From Candidatus Rokuibacteriota bacterium (GTDB lineage Bacteria; Methylomirabilota; Methylomirabilia; Rokubacteriales; CSP1-6), in contig QHSM01000447.1 in NCBI GenBank assembly GCA_003221595.1, positions 1 through 6,108 on the forward strand: a stretch of DNA of 6,108 bases, written 5' to 3'. Made by a program: the position numbers and the translations under genes. Positions 1 through 5,404 of the stretch are shown here, one piece after another (the stretch's first letter is position 1; each line of letters begins with the position of its first letter). Below the pieces are notes generated by a model that worked only from the letters and a program-made list of their open reading frames with translations, had not been told where the DNA came from and made no database searches.

Positions 1-836
1 CGCGCGTAGTCGCGGCAGCCGCCATTGTCGTAGGTGACGAGCGCGGCGCCGCAGGCCATCGCCTCCATGGGAGGCATACCGAGCCCTTCGTCCCACGAGG
101 GGCACAGATAGATCTCGCACCCGCTGTAGAGATCCGCCAGCCGGTCCTGGGGCGGGTTCGCGTGAAACTCGTCGTAGGCCGCGGGACCCCGAGGCGCCGA
201 CACGCCGAACCCCACGAGATGGAGCGCGGGGATGCGGCCCTTGACGCGCGCGACGGCCGCGAAGCCGTCGGCGGTCCCCTTCCAGGCGTATTCGTGGTGG
301 AGCATGAGCACGCGCGGCCGCGACGTCTGGACCGTGACCGGAACGGTGTGGAATAGCGCCGCGTCGACCGGCGTCACGAGGATCTCGGCCTCGCTGCCGA
401 ACCGCTCGCGCATCACGTCGGAGAGCCACGTCGAGATGACGATCTTGCGCAGCGGCAGCCGGTACGTCGCGTCCACCGCGGCCGCCTCGCCGTGATACAG
501 GCTCTCGTAGTGCTGCACGAAGTAGAACTTGCGGCCGCAGCGCGCCGGCGCGGCCGCGACCGTGGACGCCGACTGCCACGCGGTGGCGACGACGGCGTCG
601 CCGTCGGGCAAGGCGCTCGCTCGCCAGCGATCCACCCAGACGATCCGCGCGTCGAATCCCGGGATCCACTCGGGACCGACGCGCCTGAGCGAGCGCCAGA
701 GCGCCCGGGCGCGGCTCCTGGCCGGCACCACCACCTCGACCGCGTGCCCGGCCGCCGCGAGCCGATCGGCGTACGTGAGAATCGCCCGCACACCGCCGGC
801 GATTCGCAGATGCGGACACAGAAACGTGATCTTCAC
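1..836 (-). CDS. GT4-like (GT-B fold) glycosyltransferase, 3' end cut by window edge
   Basis: Probable retaining glycosyltransferase that moves a sugar from a nucleotide-sugar donor to a cell-surface glycan or lipid-linked acceptor at the cytoplasmic face of the membrane. The 278 visible residues start MKITFLCPHLRIAGGVR, the usual GT-B N-terminal strand followed by the glycine loop. A segment around residues 104-150 (FVQHYES, then KIVISTWLSDVMRERFG) resembles the inter-domain region of GT4 enzymes. The C-terminal Rossmann domain begins near residue 174 (RVLMLHHEYAWKG). The GT4 E-x7-E donor-site motif is present as E250-GLGMPPM-E258, followed by AMACGAALVTYDNGG. The last part of the protein, roughly 80-120 residues by family length, lies off the left edge. 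The start is GTG at 836, seven bases after the upstream stop; no clear Shine-Dalgarno is visible, so translational coupling is likely. Donor and acceptor cannot be predicted. The family call is firm; the precise function is unknown. Confidence 0.88.
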   Translation of the reverse strand, partial: MKITFLCPHLRIAGGVRAILTYADRLAAAGHAVEVVVPARSRARALWRSLRRVGPEWIPGFDARIVWVDRWRASALPDGDAVVATAWQSASTVAAAPARCGRKFYFVQHYESLYHGEAAAVDATYRLPLRKIVISTWLSDVMRERFGSEAEILVTPVDAALFHTVPVTVQTSRPRVLMLHHEYAWKGTADGFAAVARVKGRIPALHLVGFGVSAPRGPAAYDEFHANPPQDRLADLYSGCEIYLCPSWDEGLGMPPMEAMACGAALVTYDNGGCRDYA

Positions 837-843
837 GCGTCGA

Positions 844-1257
844 TCAGATGGCCCTCGAGACCTGCCCGCTCTTCCGGTAGGCCTCGGGATCGAGCGCCAC
901 GTTGAGGCACCAGACCTCGTCCGAGGCCAGAGCCCGCGCGAGCGCGGGGCCGATCTCGCGCGGGTCCGTGATGAACGCGCCGCGGCCGCCGAGCGCCTCG
1001 ACCATCCGATCGTAGCGGGTCGTCGGCAGGGACGTGGCGACGGCTCGGGACTCGCCGAAGAACGAGATCTGGGGGCTCCGGATCTGGCCCCAGCCGCCGT
1101 CGTTGCCGATGATGCAGGTGAACGGAAGCTTGAACCGCACCGCGGTCTCGAGCTCCATGCCGTTGAGCCCGAAGGCGCCGTCACCGGACACGAGCAGGAC
1201 GCGCTGATCCGGTCGGAGGAGCTTCGCGACCAGCTGTCCGCCCGTCAGGTCAGCCAT
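844..1257 (-). pseudogene. 5'-truncated acetolactate-synthase-like TPP enzyme (C-terminal cofactor domain only)
   Basis: The 137 residues match the C-terminal part of the thiamine-diphosphate-binding domain of acetolactate synthase / oxalyl-CoA decarboxylase-type enzymes. The TPP/Mg motif is intact: GDG at residues 25-27 and the closing asparagine in GNDGGWG at 51-57, about 24 residues later. The C-terminus (LNVALDPEAYRKSGQ, ending VSRAI) looks natural. Full-length relatives have about 550 residues with a pyrimidine-binding domain, a middle domain and a complete PP domain. Here the first roughly 400 residues are absent, including the first strand of the PP domain and the active-site glutamate of the Pyr domain. 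Family-like sequence begins only at about VAKLLRPDQRV; the preceding MADLTGGQ is not family-like. Upstream lies the LLM gene, leaving no room for the rest. It cannot be a working decarboxylase or synthase alone. A partner-dependent split subunit is possible but unlikely, since split PP subunits are usually longer. The frame is uninterrupted, so the truncation may be recent, or may be an assembly join. Confidence 0.8.
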
Positions 1258-1278
1258 CGGCGGTGTCCGTCCACCCGC

Positions 1279-2220
1279 TCAGGACGACCTGAGTCGCGGG
1301 AGAATCTCGGCGGCGATCGTCTCGTGCTGGGCGCGCTCGTCGCGGGGGTCACCGATCGCGCTCATGAGGAAGTAGTTGCAGCCGGCGGCGCGGAATCGCT
1401 CGAGCTGCTCCGCGCACTGCTCGGGCGTTCCGATGATGCCGTAGCGCTTCACGAGCGGCTCGAAGTCCTGGTTGTACCGTTTGCTCAGCACGCTCACCCA
1501 CGCCTTCTTCGCGGCCTCGTAGTCGCGCCCCACCGTGATGAAGGCCAGATGGGCCGCGGTGAAGCCGTCCAGCGACCGGCCGGCGTCGGCGGCCGCGGCG
1601 CGGATCTTGTCGAGACTCTGCGCGTAGCGGTCGGCCTGCACGACGTACGACACCCAGCCGTCGCCCTGGCGGCCGGCCCGGGTGAGCGCCGCGTCGGAGC
1701 GGCCGCCGATCCAGATCGGCGGAGGCTCTTGGATGGGCTTGGGATCGATCGAGACCGACGTGAACCGCGTGAACCGGCCGTTGAACGTCGCCGGCGTGTC
1801 GCGCCAGAGCGTGCGCACCACGTCGATGCCCTCGGTCACTCGCGCCCCGCGCTCCTTGTGGGGCACGCCGCAGAGCTCGAACTCCTTCGGATTCTCCCCG
1901 CCCACGCCGACTCCGAAGACGAGCCGCCCGCCCGAGAGCACGTCGAGCGTCGCCGCCATCTTGGCCGCCACCGCGGGCGCGCGGAGCGCCAGCAGATAGA
2001 CGGCGATGCCCAGCTTGATCCGGCGCGTGATCGGCACGTAGGAGGCCAGCAGCGTGAGCGACTCGTAGAGCGGGTTGTGGAACGACAGGTGGTCGCCCGT
2101 CCACACCGAGTCGTACCCGATCGCCTCGAGACGCTGGACGAGCGCGAACTGCTCGGCCGGCGGATGCATCGAGAGCTGGGCGCCGAAGCCGATCACGCCG
2201 TCACCGCGGAAAGGCGTCAC
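1279..2220 (-). CDS. LLM class flavin-dependent oxidoreductase (luciferase-like monooxygenase fold)
   Basis: Cytoplasmic TIM-barrel protein of the bacterial luciferase-like family, using FMN or F420 to oxidise or reduce a small organic substrate that cannot be predicted. The 313 residues cover the whole fold: an early strand (IGFGAQLSMHPPAEQ, about 10-24), SVWTGDH at 38-44, the helix and glycine strand LSGGRLVFGVGVG at 95-107, the typical GARVTEGIDVVRTLW at 125-139, PPIWIGG at 167-173, and the C-terminal IGTPEQCAEQLERFRAAG at 263-280 found in many LLM/F420 proteins. Length is normal (about 280-340). Two GTG starts are possible: 2220, which overlaps the upstream aldolase/dehydrogenase gene by 20 bases, and 2196, which begins 4 bases after that gene's stop and gives VIGFGAQ and a 305-residue protein. 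Neither has a good Shine-Dalgarno. Both imply translational coupling. The stop at 1279-1281 is in the same frame as the downstream TPP remnant. Whether it uses FMN or F420 is not determined. Confidence 0.9.
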   Translation of the reverse strand: MTPFRGDGVIGFGAQLSMHPPAEQFALVQRLEAIGYDSVWTGDHLSFHNPLYESLTLLASYVPITRRIKLGIAVYLLALRAPAVAAKMAATLDVLSGGRLVFGVGVGGENPKEFELCGVPHKERGARVTEGIDVVRTLWRDTPATFNGRFTRFTSVSIDPKPIQEPPPIWIGGRSDAALTRAGRQGDGWVSYVVQADRYAQSLDKIRAAAADAGRSLDGFTAAHLAFITVGRDYEAAKKAWVSVLSKRYNQDFEPLVKRYGIIGTPEQCAEQLERFRAAGCNYFLMSAIGDPRDERAQHETIAAEILPRLRSS

Positions 2221-4261
2221 GCACGCCGCCGTCCACCGTCAGGGTGCACCCGGTTGTCTTCGCGGACCGATCCGAGGCCAGGAACAGCACGGCCTCGGCG
2301 ACGTCTTCCGGGAGGATGTTGACGCCGAGCAGGTTGCGCTTGCGATAGAAGTCCTCGAGCTGCTCGACGCTGATCCCCTGGGCCGCCGCGCGCTCGCGCC
2401 GGATCTCCTCGGACCAGAGCTTCGAGTCCTGGAAGACCGCGTCCGGATTCACGATGTTCGAGCGGATGGCGTGGGGCGCGCCCTCCAGGGCCAGCACCTT
2501 GGCGAGCTGCGCCTCGGCCGCCTTCGCCGCCGAGTACGCGGCGAAGTCCTTGCCCGGCGACATCACGTTCTTCGTCGCGACGAAGACGAGCGCGCCGCCG
2601 AGTCCCTGGGCGACCAAGAGCCGCATCGCCTCGCGGGCGACGATGAAATGGCCGGTCGAATTGACCGCGAACGAGCGCTCCCAGTCGGCGAGCCCCAGGC
2701 GCACCACCGGCGACGAGTGCGCGATGCCGGCGTTCGACACGAGCACGTCGAGCCCGCCGTAGGCGAGCACCGTCTCCTCGAACGCCGCCCGCACCGACGC
2801 CTCCCGCGTCACGTCCATCTCGAGCCCGAGCGCTCGCCCGCTCCCGACGTCCTTCACGATGTCGTCGGCGGTGCGGCGCGCGCTGGCGCCGTCGACGTCC
2901 CCCGCGACGACGTGGGCGCCCTCGGCGGCGAGCCGGCGCGCGATGGCGCGGCCGATGCCGGAGCCGGCGCCGGTGACCAGCGCGATACGGCGCGCCAGCT
3001 CCTTCTCCGGCGGAGCCAGCGTGAGCTTGTAGAGCTCGAGCGGCCAGTACTCGACGTCGAAGGCGTCCTTGGCCGAGAGCGAGACGTACGTGCCGAACCC
3101 CTCGGCGTTGCCGAGCACGTCGATGGTGTGGTGATAGATGTCGCTGACGATCCCGGCGGTGCGCCGGTCCTTGCCCGACGTGAACATGCCGAGCCCCGGG
3201 ACCAGCACGACGCGCGGGAGCGGGTCGCCCAGCTGCGCGCCCTCGAAGCGGTTCTCCTCGAAGTAGCGCGTGTAGTCGGTGACGAAGCGCTCGACCGACC
3301 GCTCGATCGCCGTCGCCAGCTCGGCGTCGGTCTCCGTGCCGGCCGCCGTCACGAAGCACGGCAGGCGCTTGGCGTAGATCGTGTGATCCGGGGTGGCCGG
3401 CCCGATCTGCGAGACCCGGGGCGCGTCGGCGGAGGACACGAACTCCGTCACGGCCGGCGCGTCGTCGAAGGTCACGACGACCCGCCGGCGCCGCCCCAGC
3501 AGGCCGCGCAGCCTCGGCGCCGCCGTCAGCGCCGCCTGTCGCCTCGCCGGCGCCTCACGAACGGCAGTCCGGGCGCCGCCGAAAATCCGCCGGCCCCGCT
3601 TCCGCTCGGCGATCGCCGCCTCGGCGCGCGAGATCAGCTCGATCGTGCCTTCGTACGCCTCGCGGACGGTCGCCCCCCACGTGATGGTGCCGTGACGCTC
3701 TAGAAGGAGCGCCTTCGCGTCGGGCCGGTCGCGGATGGCGTCGGCGACGTCCCGCGAGATCCGGAACCCGGGCCGGCGATACGGGAGCGCGATGACGTCC
3801 TTTCCGTAAACGCCCTCGACCGTGTCGTGGGCTCGGTCGTTGTTCGTCAGCGACACGACGGCGTCCGCGTGGGTGTGGACGATCGCGCTGGCGGAGAGGA
3901 AGCCGTGCAGAAGCGTCTCGATCGAGGGGCGCACGCCCGCCGGCTCCTGCAGCGCGTGGGCGAGATAGCCCACCATCTCCTCGTCGCCCATCTCGTCGCG
4001 GCCGAGGAGCGCCGCGATGTCGTCCATCCGTACGCCCGGGAAGTCCTTCTTCTGGACGGACTTGAGGTCGGAGCCGCTCCCCTTCACCCGGAGCACCGCG
4101 ATGTCGCGGCCGCGGTGGTCGCGCTCGCGGGTCTTGATCGAGGTGTTGCCCCCGCCCCAGATCACCAGCGAGGTTTCGGCGCCGACCAGGCGGGAGGCGT
4201 AGACGAGAAGGTCGAGGCCGTGGAGCTCATTGGCCTCGGCTTCGTTCCAGCGAGAACGCAT
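2201..4261 (-). CDS. Bifunctional class II aldolase / short-chain dehydrogenase (RhaD-RhaE type)
   Basis: A 686-residue cytoplasmic fusion of a zinc class II aldolase and an NAD-dependent SDR. Known relatives are the rhamnulose-1-phosphate aldolase / lactaldehyde dehydrogenase (alcohol dehydrogenase) proteins, which cleave a ketose phosphate and oxidise the aldehyde released. Aldolase domain (about 1-220): GGGNTS at 36-41 for phosphate binding, E115 as probable catalytic acid/base, and zinc ligands H129, H131 (HTHAD) and H190 (ERHGTITWG). Central family-specific region (about 255-420): GPATPDH at 287-293 and GLGMFTSGKDRRTAG at 356-370. SDR domain (about 424-686): TGAGSGIG at 430-437, D455 after the second strand (favours NAD), NAG at 510-512, Y576 and K580 (YSAAK), and a C-terminal TVDGG. 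The usual catalytic Ser position holds T563. The start is ATG 4261 (MRSRWNEAEANELHG); the frame stays open upstream only antisense to the next gene. Length is normal. It leads the minus-strand run. The substrate (rhamnulose, fuculose or other) is not settled. Confidence 0.92.
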   Translation of the reverse strand: MRSRWNEAEANELHGLDLLVYASRLVGAETSLVIWGGGNTSIKTRERDHRGRDIAVLRVKGSGSDLKSVQKKDFPGVRMDDIAALLGRDEMGDEEMVGYLAHALQEPAGVRPSIETLLHGFLSASAIVHTHADAVVSLTNNDRAHDTVEGVYGKDVIALPYRRPGFRISRDVADAIRDRPDAKALLLERHGTITWGATVREAYEGTIELISRAEAAIAERKRGRRIFGGARTAVREAPARRQAALTAAPRLRGLLGRRRRVVVTFDDAPAVTEFVSSADAPRVSQIGPATPDHTIYAKRLPCFVTAAGTETDAELATAIERSVERFVTDYTRYFEENRFEGAQLGDPLPRVVLVPGLGMFTSGKDRRTAGIVSDIYHHTIDVLGNAEGFGTYVSLSAKDAFDVEYWPLELYKLTLAPPEKELARRIALVTGAGSGIGRAIARRLAAEGAHVVAGDVDGASARRTADDIVKDVGSGRALGLEMDVTREASVRAAFEETVLAYGGLDVLVSNAGIAHSSPVVRLGLADWERSFAVNSTGHFIVAREAMRLLVAQGLGGALVFVATKNVMSPGKDFAAYSAAKAAEAQLAKVLALEGAPHAIRSNIVNPDAVFQDSKLWSEEIRRERAAAQGISVEQLEDFYRKRNLLGVNILPEDVAEAVLFLASDRSAKTTGCTLTVDGGVRDAFPR

Positions 4262-4266
4262 GCCGG

Positions 4267-4293
4267 CCCCACGATACCATGATCTCCGTGGGG
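4267..4293. promoter_or_regulatory. Perfect 7-bp inverted repeat over the divergent start region, possible operator
   Basis: The arms CCCCACG (4267-4273) and CGTGGGG (4287-4293) are exact reverse complements separated by 13 bases. The arm centres are 20 bases apart, close to two helical turns, as expected for a dimeric regulator. The element is centred at 4280, between and over the starts of the aldolase/dehydrogenase (ATG 4261, minus) and the FGE-fold gene (ATG 4279, plus). Only 17 bases separate these start codons, so control elements must overlap coding sequence. In GC-rich DNA a 7-bp arm pair can arise by chance, so the operator role is a hypothesis. No -10 or -35 boxes can be assigned with confidence. 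Confidence 0.3.
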
Positions 4294-5124
4294 ATTTTCG
4301 GACGCCGCGCGGCTGCCGGCCTTCTGGCCGCGGGGCTCCTCGCCGCGCCCGCCCTCTGCCGCGCCGACGGCGTGATGCTGGTCCAGGCCGGCGCCTTCTG
4401 GATGGGGCGCGACGACGGCTCGCCCGACGAGGCGCCGCTGCACCGCGTCTACGTGCGCGACTTCTGGATCGATCGCGACAAGGTGACGAACGCCGAGCTC
4501 GCGGCGTTTCTGAACGCGACCGGTCTGAGACCGCCGGGAGCCGACCGGCGCTACGACGACGACGATCCCGACGCGCGGATCCACCGGTCCGACGGACGCT
4601 GGATCGCCGACCCCGGGTTCGAGCGCCACCCCGCGGTCGAGGTCTCCTGGTTCGGCGCCCGCGACTACTGCGCGTGGAAGGGCCGGCGCCTGCCCACGGA
4701 GGCCGAGTGGGAGAAGGCCGCCCGCGGCGACGACCGGCGGCCGTACCCGTGGGGCTTCGCGGCGCCAGCGCCGGAGCGCGCAGTTTTCGGACGCGCCTAC
4801 AACGCGACCGACGTCCCGAGCCGGCCGGCCGGGGCGAGCCCGTACGGCGTCCAGGACATTCTCGGAAATCTCCGGGAGTGGACATCGACCGTGCTCCGGC
4901 CCTATCCGTACCGGGCCGCTGACGGCCGGGAGCCCTACACGGGCGCGGCCGGCCGGGTGGTGGTGCGCGGGGCGAGCCACGACGACCCGGTCCAGTCGCT
5001 CAGCGTGACGCGGCGGCTCTCCTACGACCGCCGCGTCGCCGCCGCTGGCCACCACTTCGTCGGCTTTCGGTGCGCCACGTCGGAGGACCTGGGCGAGATG
5101 GCTCCCGGGGGCGGTCCACGGTGA
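4279..5124 (+). CDS. Exported SUMF1/FGE-fold protein, lacks catalytic cysteine pair
   Basis: A 281-residue protein of the formylglycine-generating enzyme / sulfatase-modifying factor family (C-type-lectin-like FGE fold). Residues 1-29 look like a Sec signal peptide: GRR, a hydrophobic Ala/Leu stretch at 11-26, and a probable cleavage site after CRA (27-29). The mature protein begins with the family opening VMLVQAGAFWMG, then VYVRDFWIDRDKVTNAELAAF. The hallmark core RRLPTEAEWEKAARG is at 136-150, followed by YGVQDILGNLREWT at 189-202, RVVVRGASHDDP at 226-237 and the terminal VGFRCA at 261-266. True FGEs carry two catalytic, copper-binding cysteines just after the RGGS segment; here that stretch has none, and the only cysteines are C27 (signal peptide), C131 and C265. 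It is therefore unlikely to make formylglycine and may instead be a binding, structural or accessory protein, or act on another substrate. No sulfatase gene is visible. ATG 4279 is chosen because it preserves the signal peptide; no Shine-Dalgarno precedes it, so leaderless or weak initiation is possible, with GTG 4288 an alternative. Confidence 0.88.
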   Translation: MISVGIFGRRAAAGLLAAGLLAAPALCRADGVMLVQAGAFWMGRDDGSPDEAPLHRVYVRDFWIDRDKVTNAELAAFLNATGLRPPGADRRYDDDDPDARIHRSDGRWIADPGFERHPAVEVSWFGARDYCAWKGRRLPTEAEWEKAARGDDRRPYPWGFAAPAPERAVFGRAYNATDVPSRPAGASPYGVQDILGNLREWTSTVLRPYPYRAADGREPYTGAAGRVVVRGASHDDPVQSLSVTRRLSYDRRVAAAGHHFVGFRCATSEDLGEMAPGGGPR

Positions 5125-5140
5125 GCGGAGTTGGGTTATC

Positions 5141-5234
5141 ATGGCGATCCAATGGGGTTTCCCCAGCTACGCCACCCAGGAAGCGAACGGCGTCCGGGCG
5201 CGGGCCGTCGCCGACAACGACACCCGTAACGCCG
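5141..5234 (+). other. Short coding-like segment of unknown origin, possible 5' gene fragment
   Basis: From ATG 5141 one frame reads MAIQWGFPSYATQEANGVRA and onward for about 31 codons with mostly G or C in third positions, as in the real genes here; the other two plus frames over the same bases do not show this. GGAG at 5127-5130 lies 10 bases before the ATG, a usable ribosome-binding position. After about 5235 the GC-rich third-position signal leaves this frame and moves to the frame carrying the RND tail. The frame stays open and in phase with the solute-binding protein start at 5405, but that gene has its own strong Shine-Dalgarno and Tat signal. I do not recognise the peptide. It may be the 5' end of a lost gene joined to the RND remnant. 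Confidence 0.3.
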
Positions 5235-5387
5235 ACCGGCGCCGTGATCGGCGGCCTGATGGTGTCGACGCTCTTTACCCTGGTCCTGATCCCGACGCTC
5301 TACGTGATGTTCGAGGAGCGATTCCCCCGAACCATTGCCCCGATCGACGACGACGCCCCGCCCCGGCGCGAGGCGCACGCGCAGTGA
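5226..5387 (+). pseudogene. C-terminal tail remnant of an RND efflux transporter
   Basis: In the frame ending at TGA 5385-5387 the translation contains TGAVIGGLMVSTLFTLVLIP followed by TLYVMFEERFPR and a charged tail ending REAHAQ. This matches the last transmembrane helix and cytoplasmic end of HAE1/AcrB- or CusA-type RND pumps (typical form: AVIGGLxxSTLLTLxVxPxLYxxxE). A full RND pump has about 1,000-1,050 residues; only about 50 remain. There is no start codon or ribosome-binding site suited to this fragment, and family-like sequence begins near 5235. It is a remnant of a deleted gene, or the mark of a join between sequences. Codon use is like that of neighbouring genes, so decay is not advanced. 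The stop is 17 bases before the next gene's start. Confidence 0.65.
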
Positions 5388-5394
5388 ACGACAG

Positions 5395-5400
5395 AGGAGG
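5395..5400 (+). promoter_or_regulatory. Strong Shine-Dalgarno for the solute-binding protein gene
   Basis: AGGAGG lies four bases upstream of ATG 5405 and is the best ribosome-binding site in the window. It fixes the start of the solute-binding protein at 5405 even though the frame is open further upstream. The spacer is slightly shorter than the usual 5-9 bases. Confidence 0.8.
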
Positions 5401-5404
5401 ATTC

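Noticed and set aside
529..2322. Long open frame of 597 codons on the plus strand
   Set aside because: It runs antisense to the glycosyltransferase, TPP and LLM genes, is made of Arg/Ala/Glu/His-rich low-complexity sequence with no domain, and arises from GC-rich codon bias.
2075..3703. Open frame of 542 codons on the plus strand, opposite the aldolase/dehydrogenase
   Set aside because: The composition is that of an antisense shadow and no motif is recognisable; the minus-strand reading contains all catalytic motifs of a known family.
4262..4885. N-terminal extension of the aldolase/dehydrogenase frame up to 4885
   Set aside because: The added residues are Arg/Pro/Ser-rich and antisense to the FGE-fold gene; the family N-terminus starts at ATG 4261.
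5137..5142. TATCAT as a -10 box for the plus-strand solute-binding gene
   Set aside because: There is no acceptable -35 at 16-18 bases upstream, and such a hexamer is expected by chance.
4162..5142. 326-codon minus-strand open frame opposite the FGE-fold gene
   Set aside because: The plus strand carries clear FGE signatures and a signal peptide; the opposite frame shows no domain and overlaps the aldolase N-terminus in another frame.
5153..5165. Small hairpin TGGGG-TTT-CCCCA after the FGE-fold gene
   Set aside because: The stem is only five base pairs and no T-run follows, so it does not support an intrinsic terminator.
5141..5404. 88-codon in-frame N-terminal extension of the solute-binding protein
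   Set aside because: The strong AGGAGG and the Tat signal immediately after ATG 5405 fix the start there; the codon bias of this frame is lost after about 5235.
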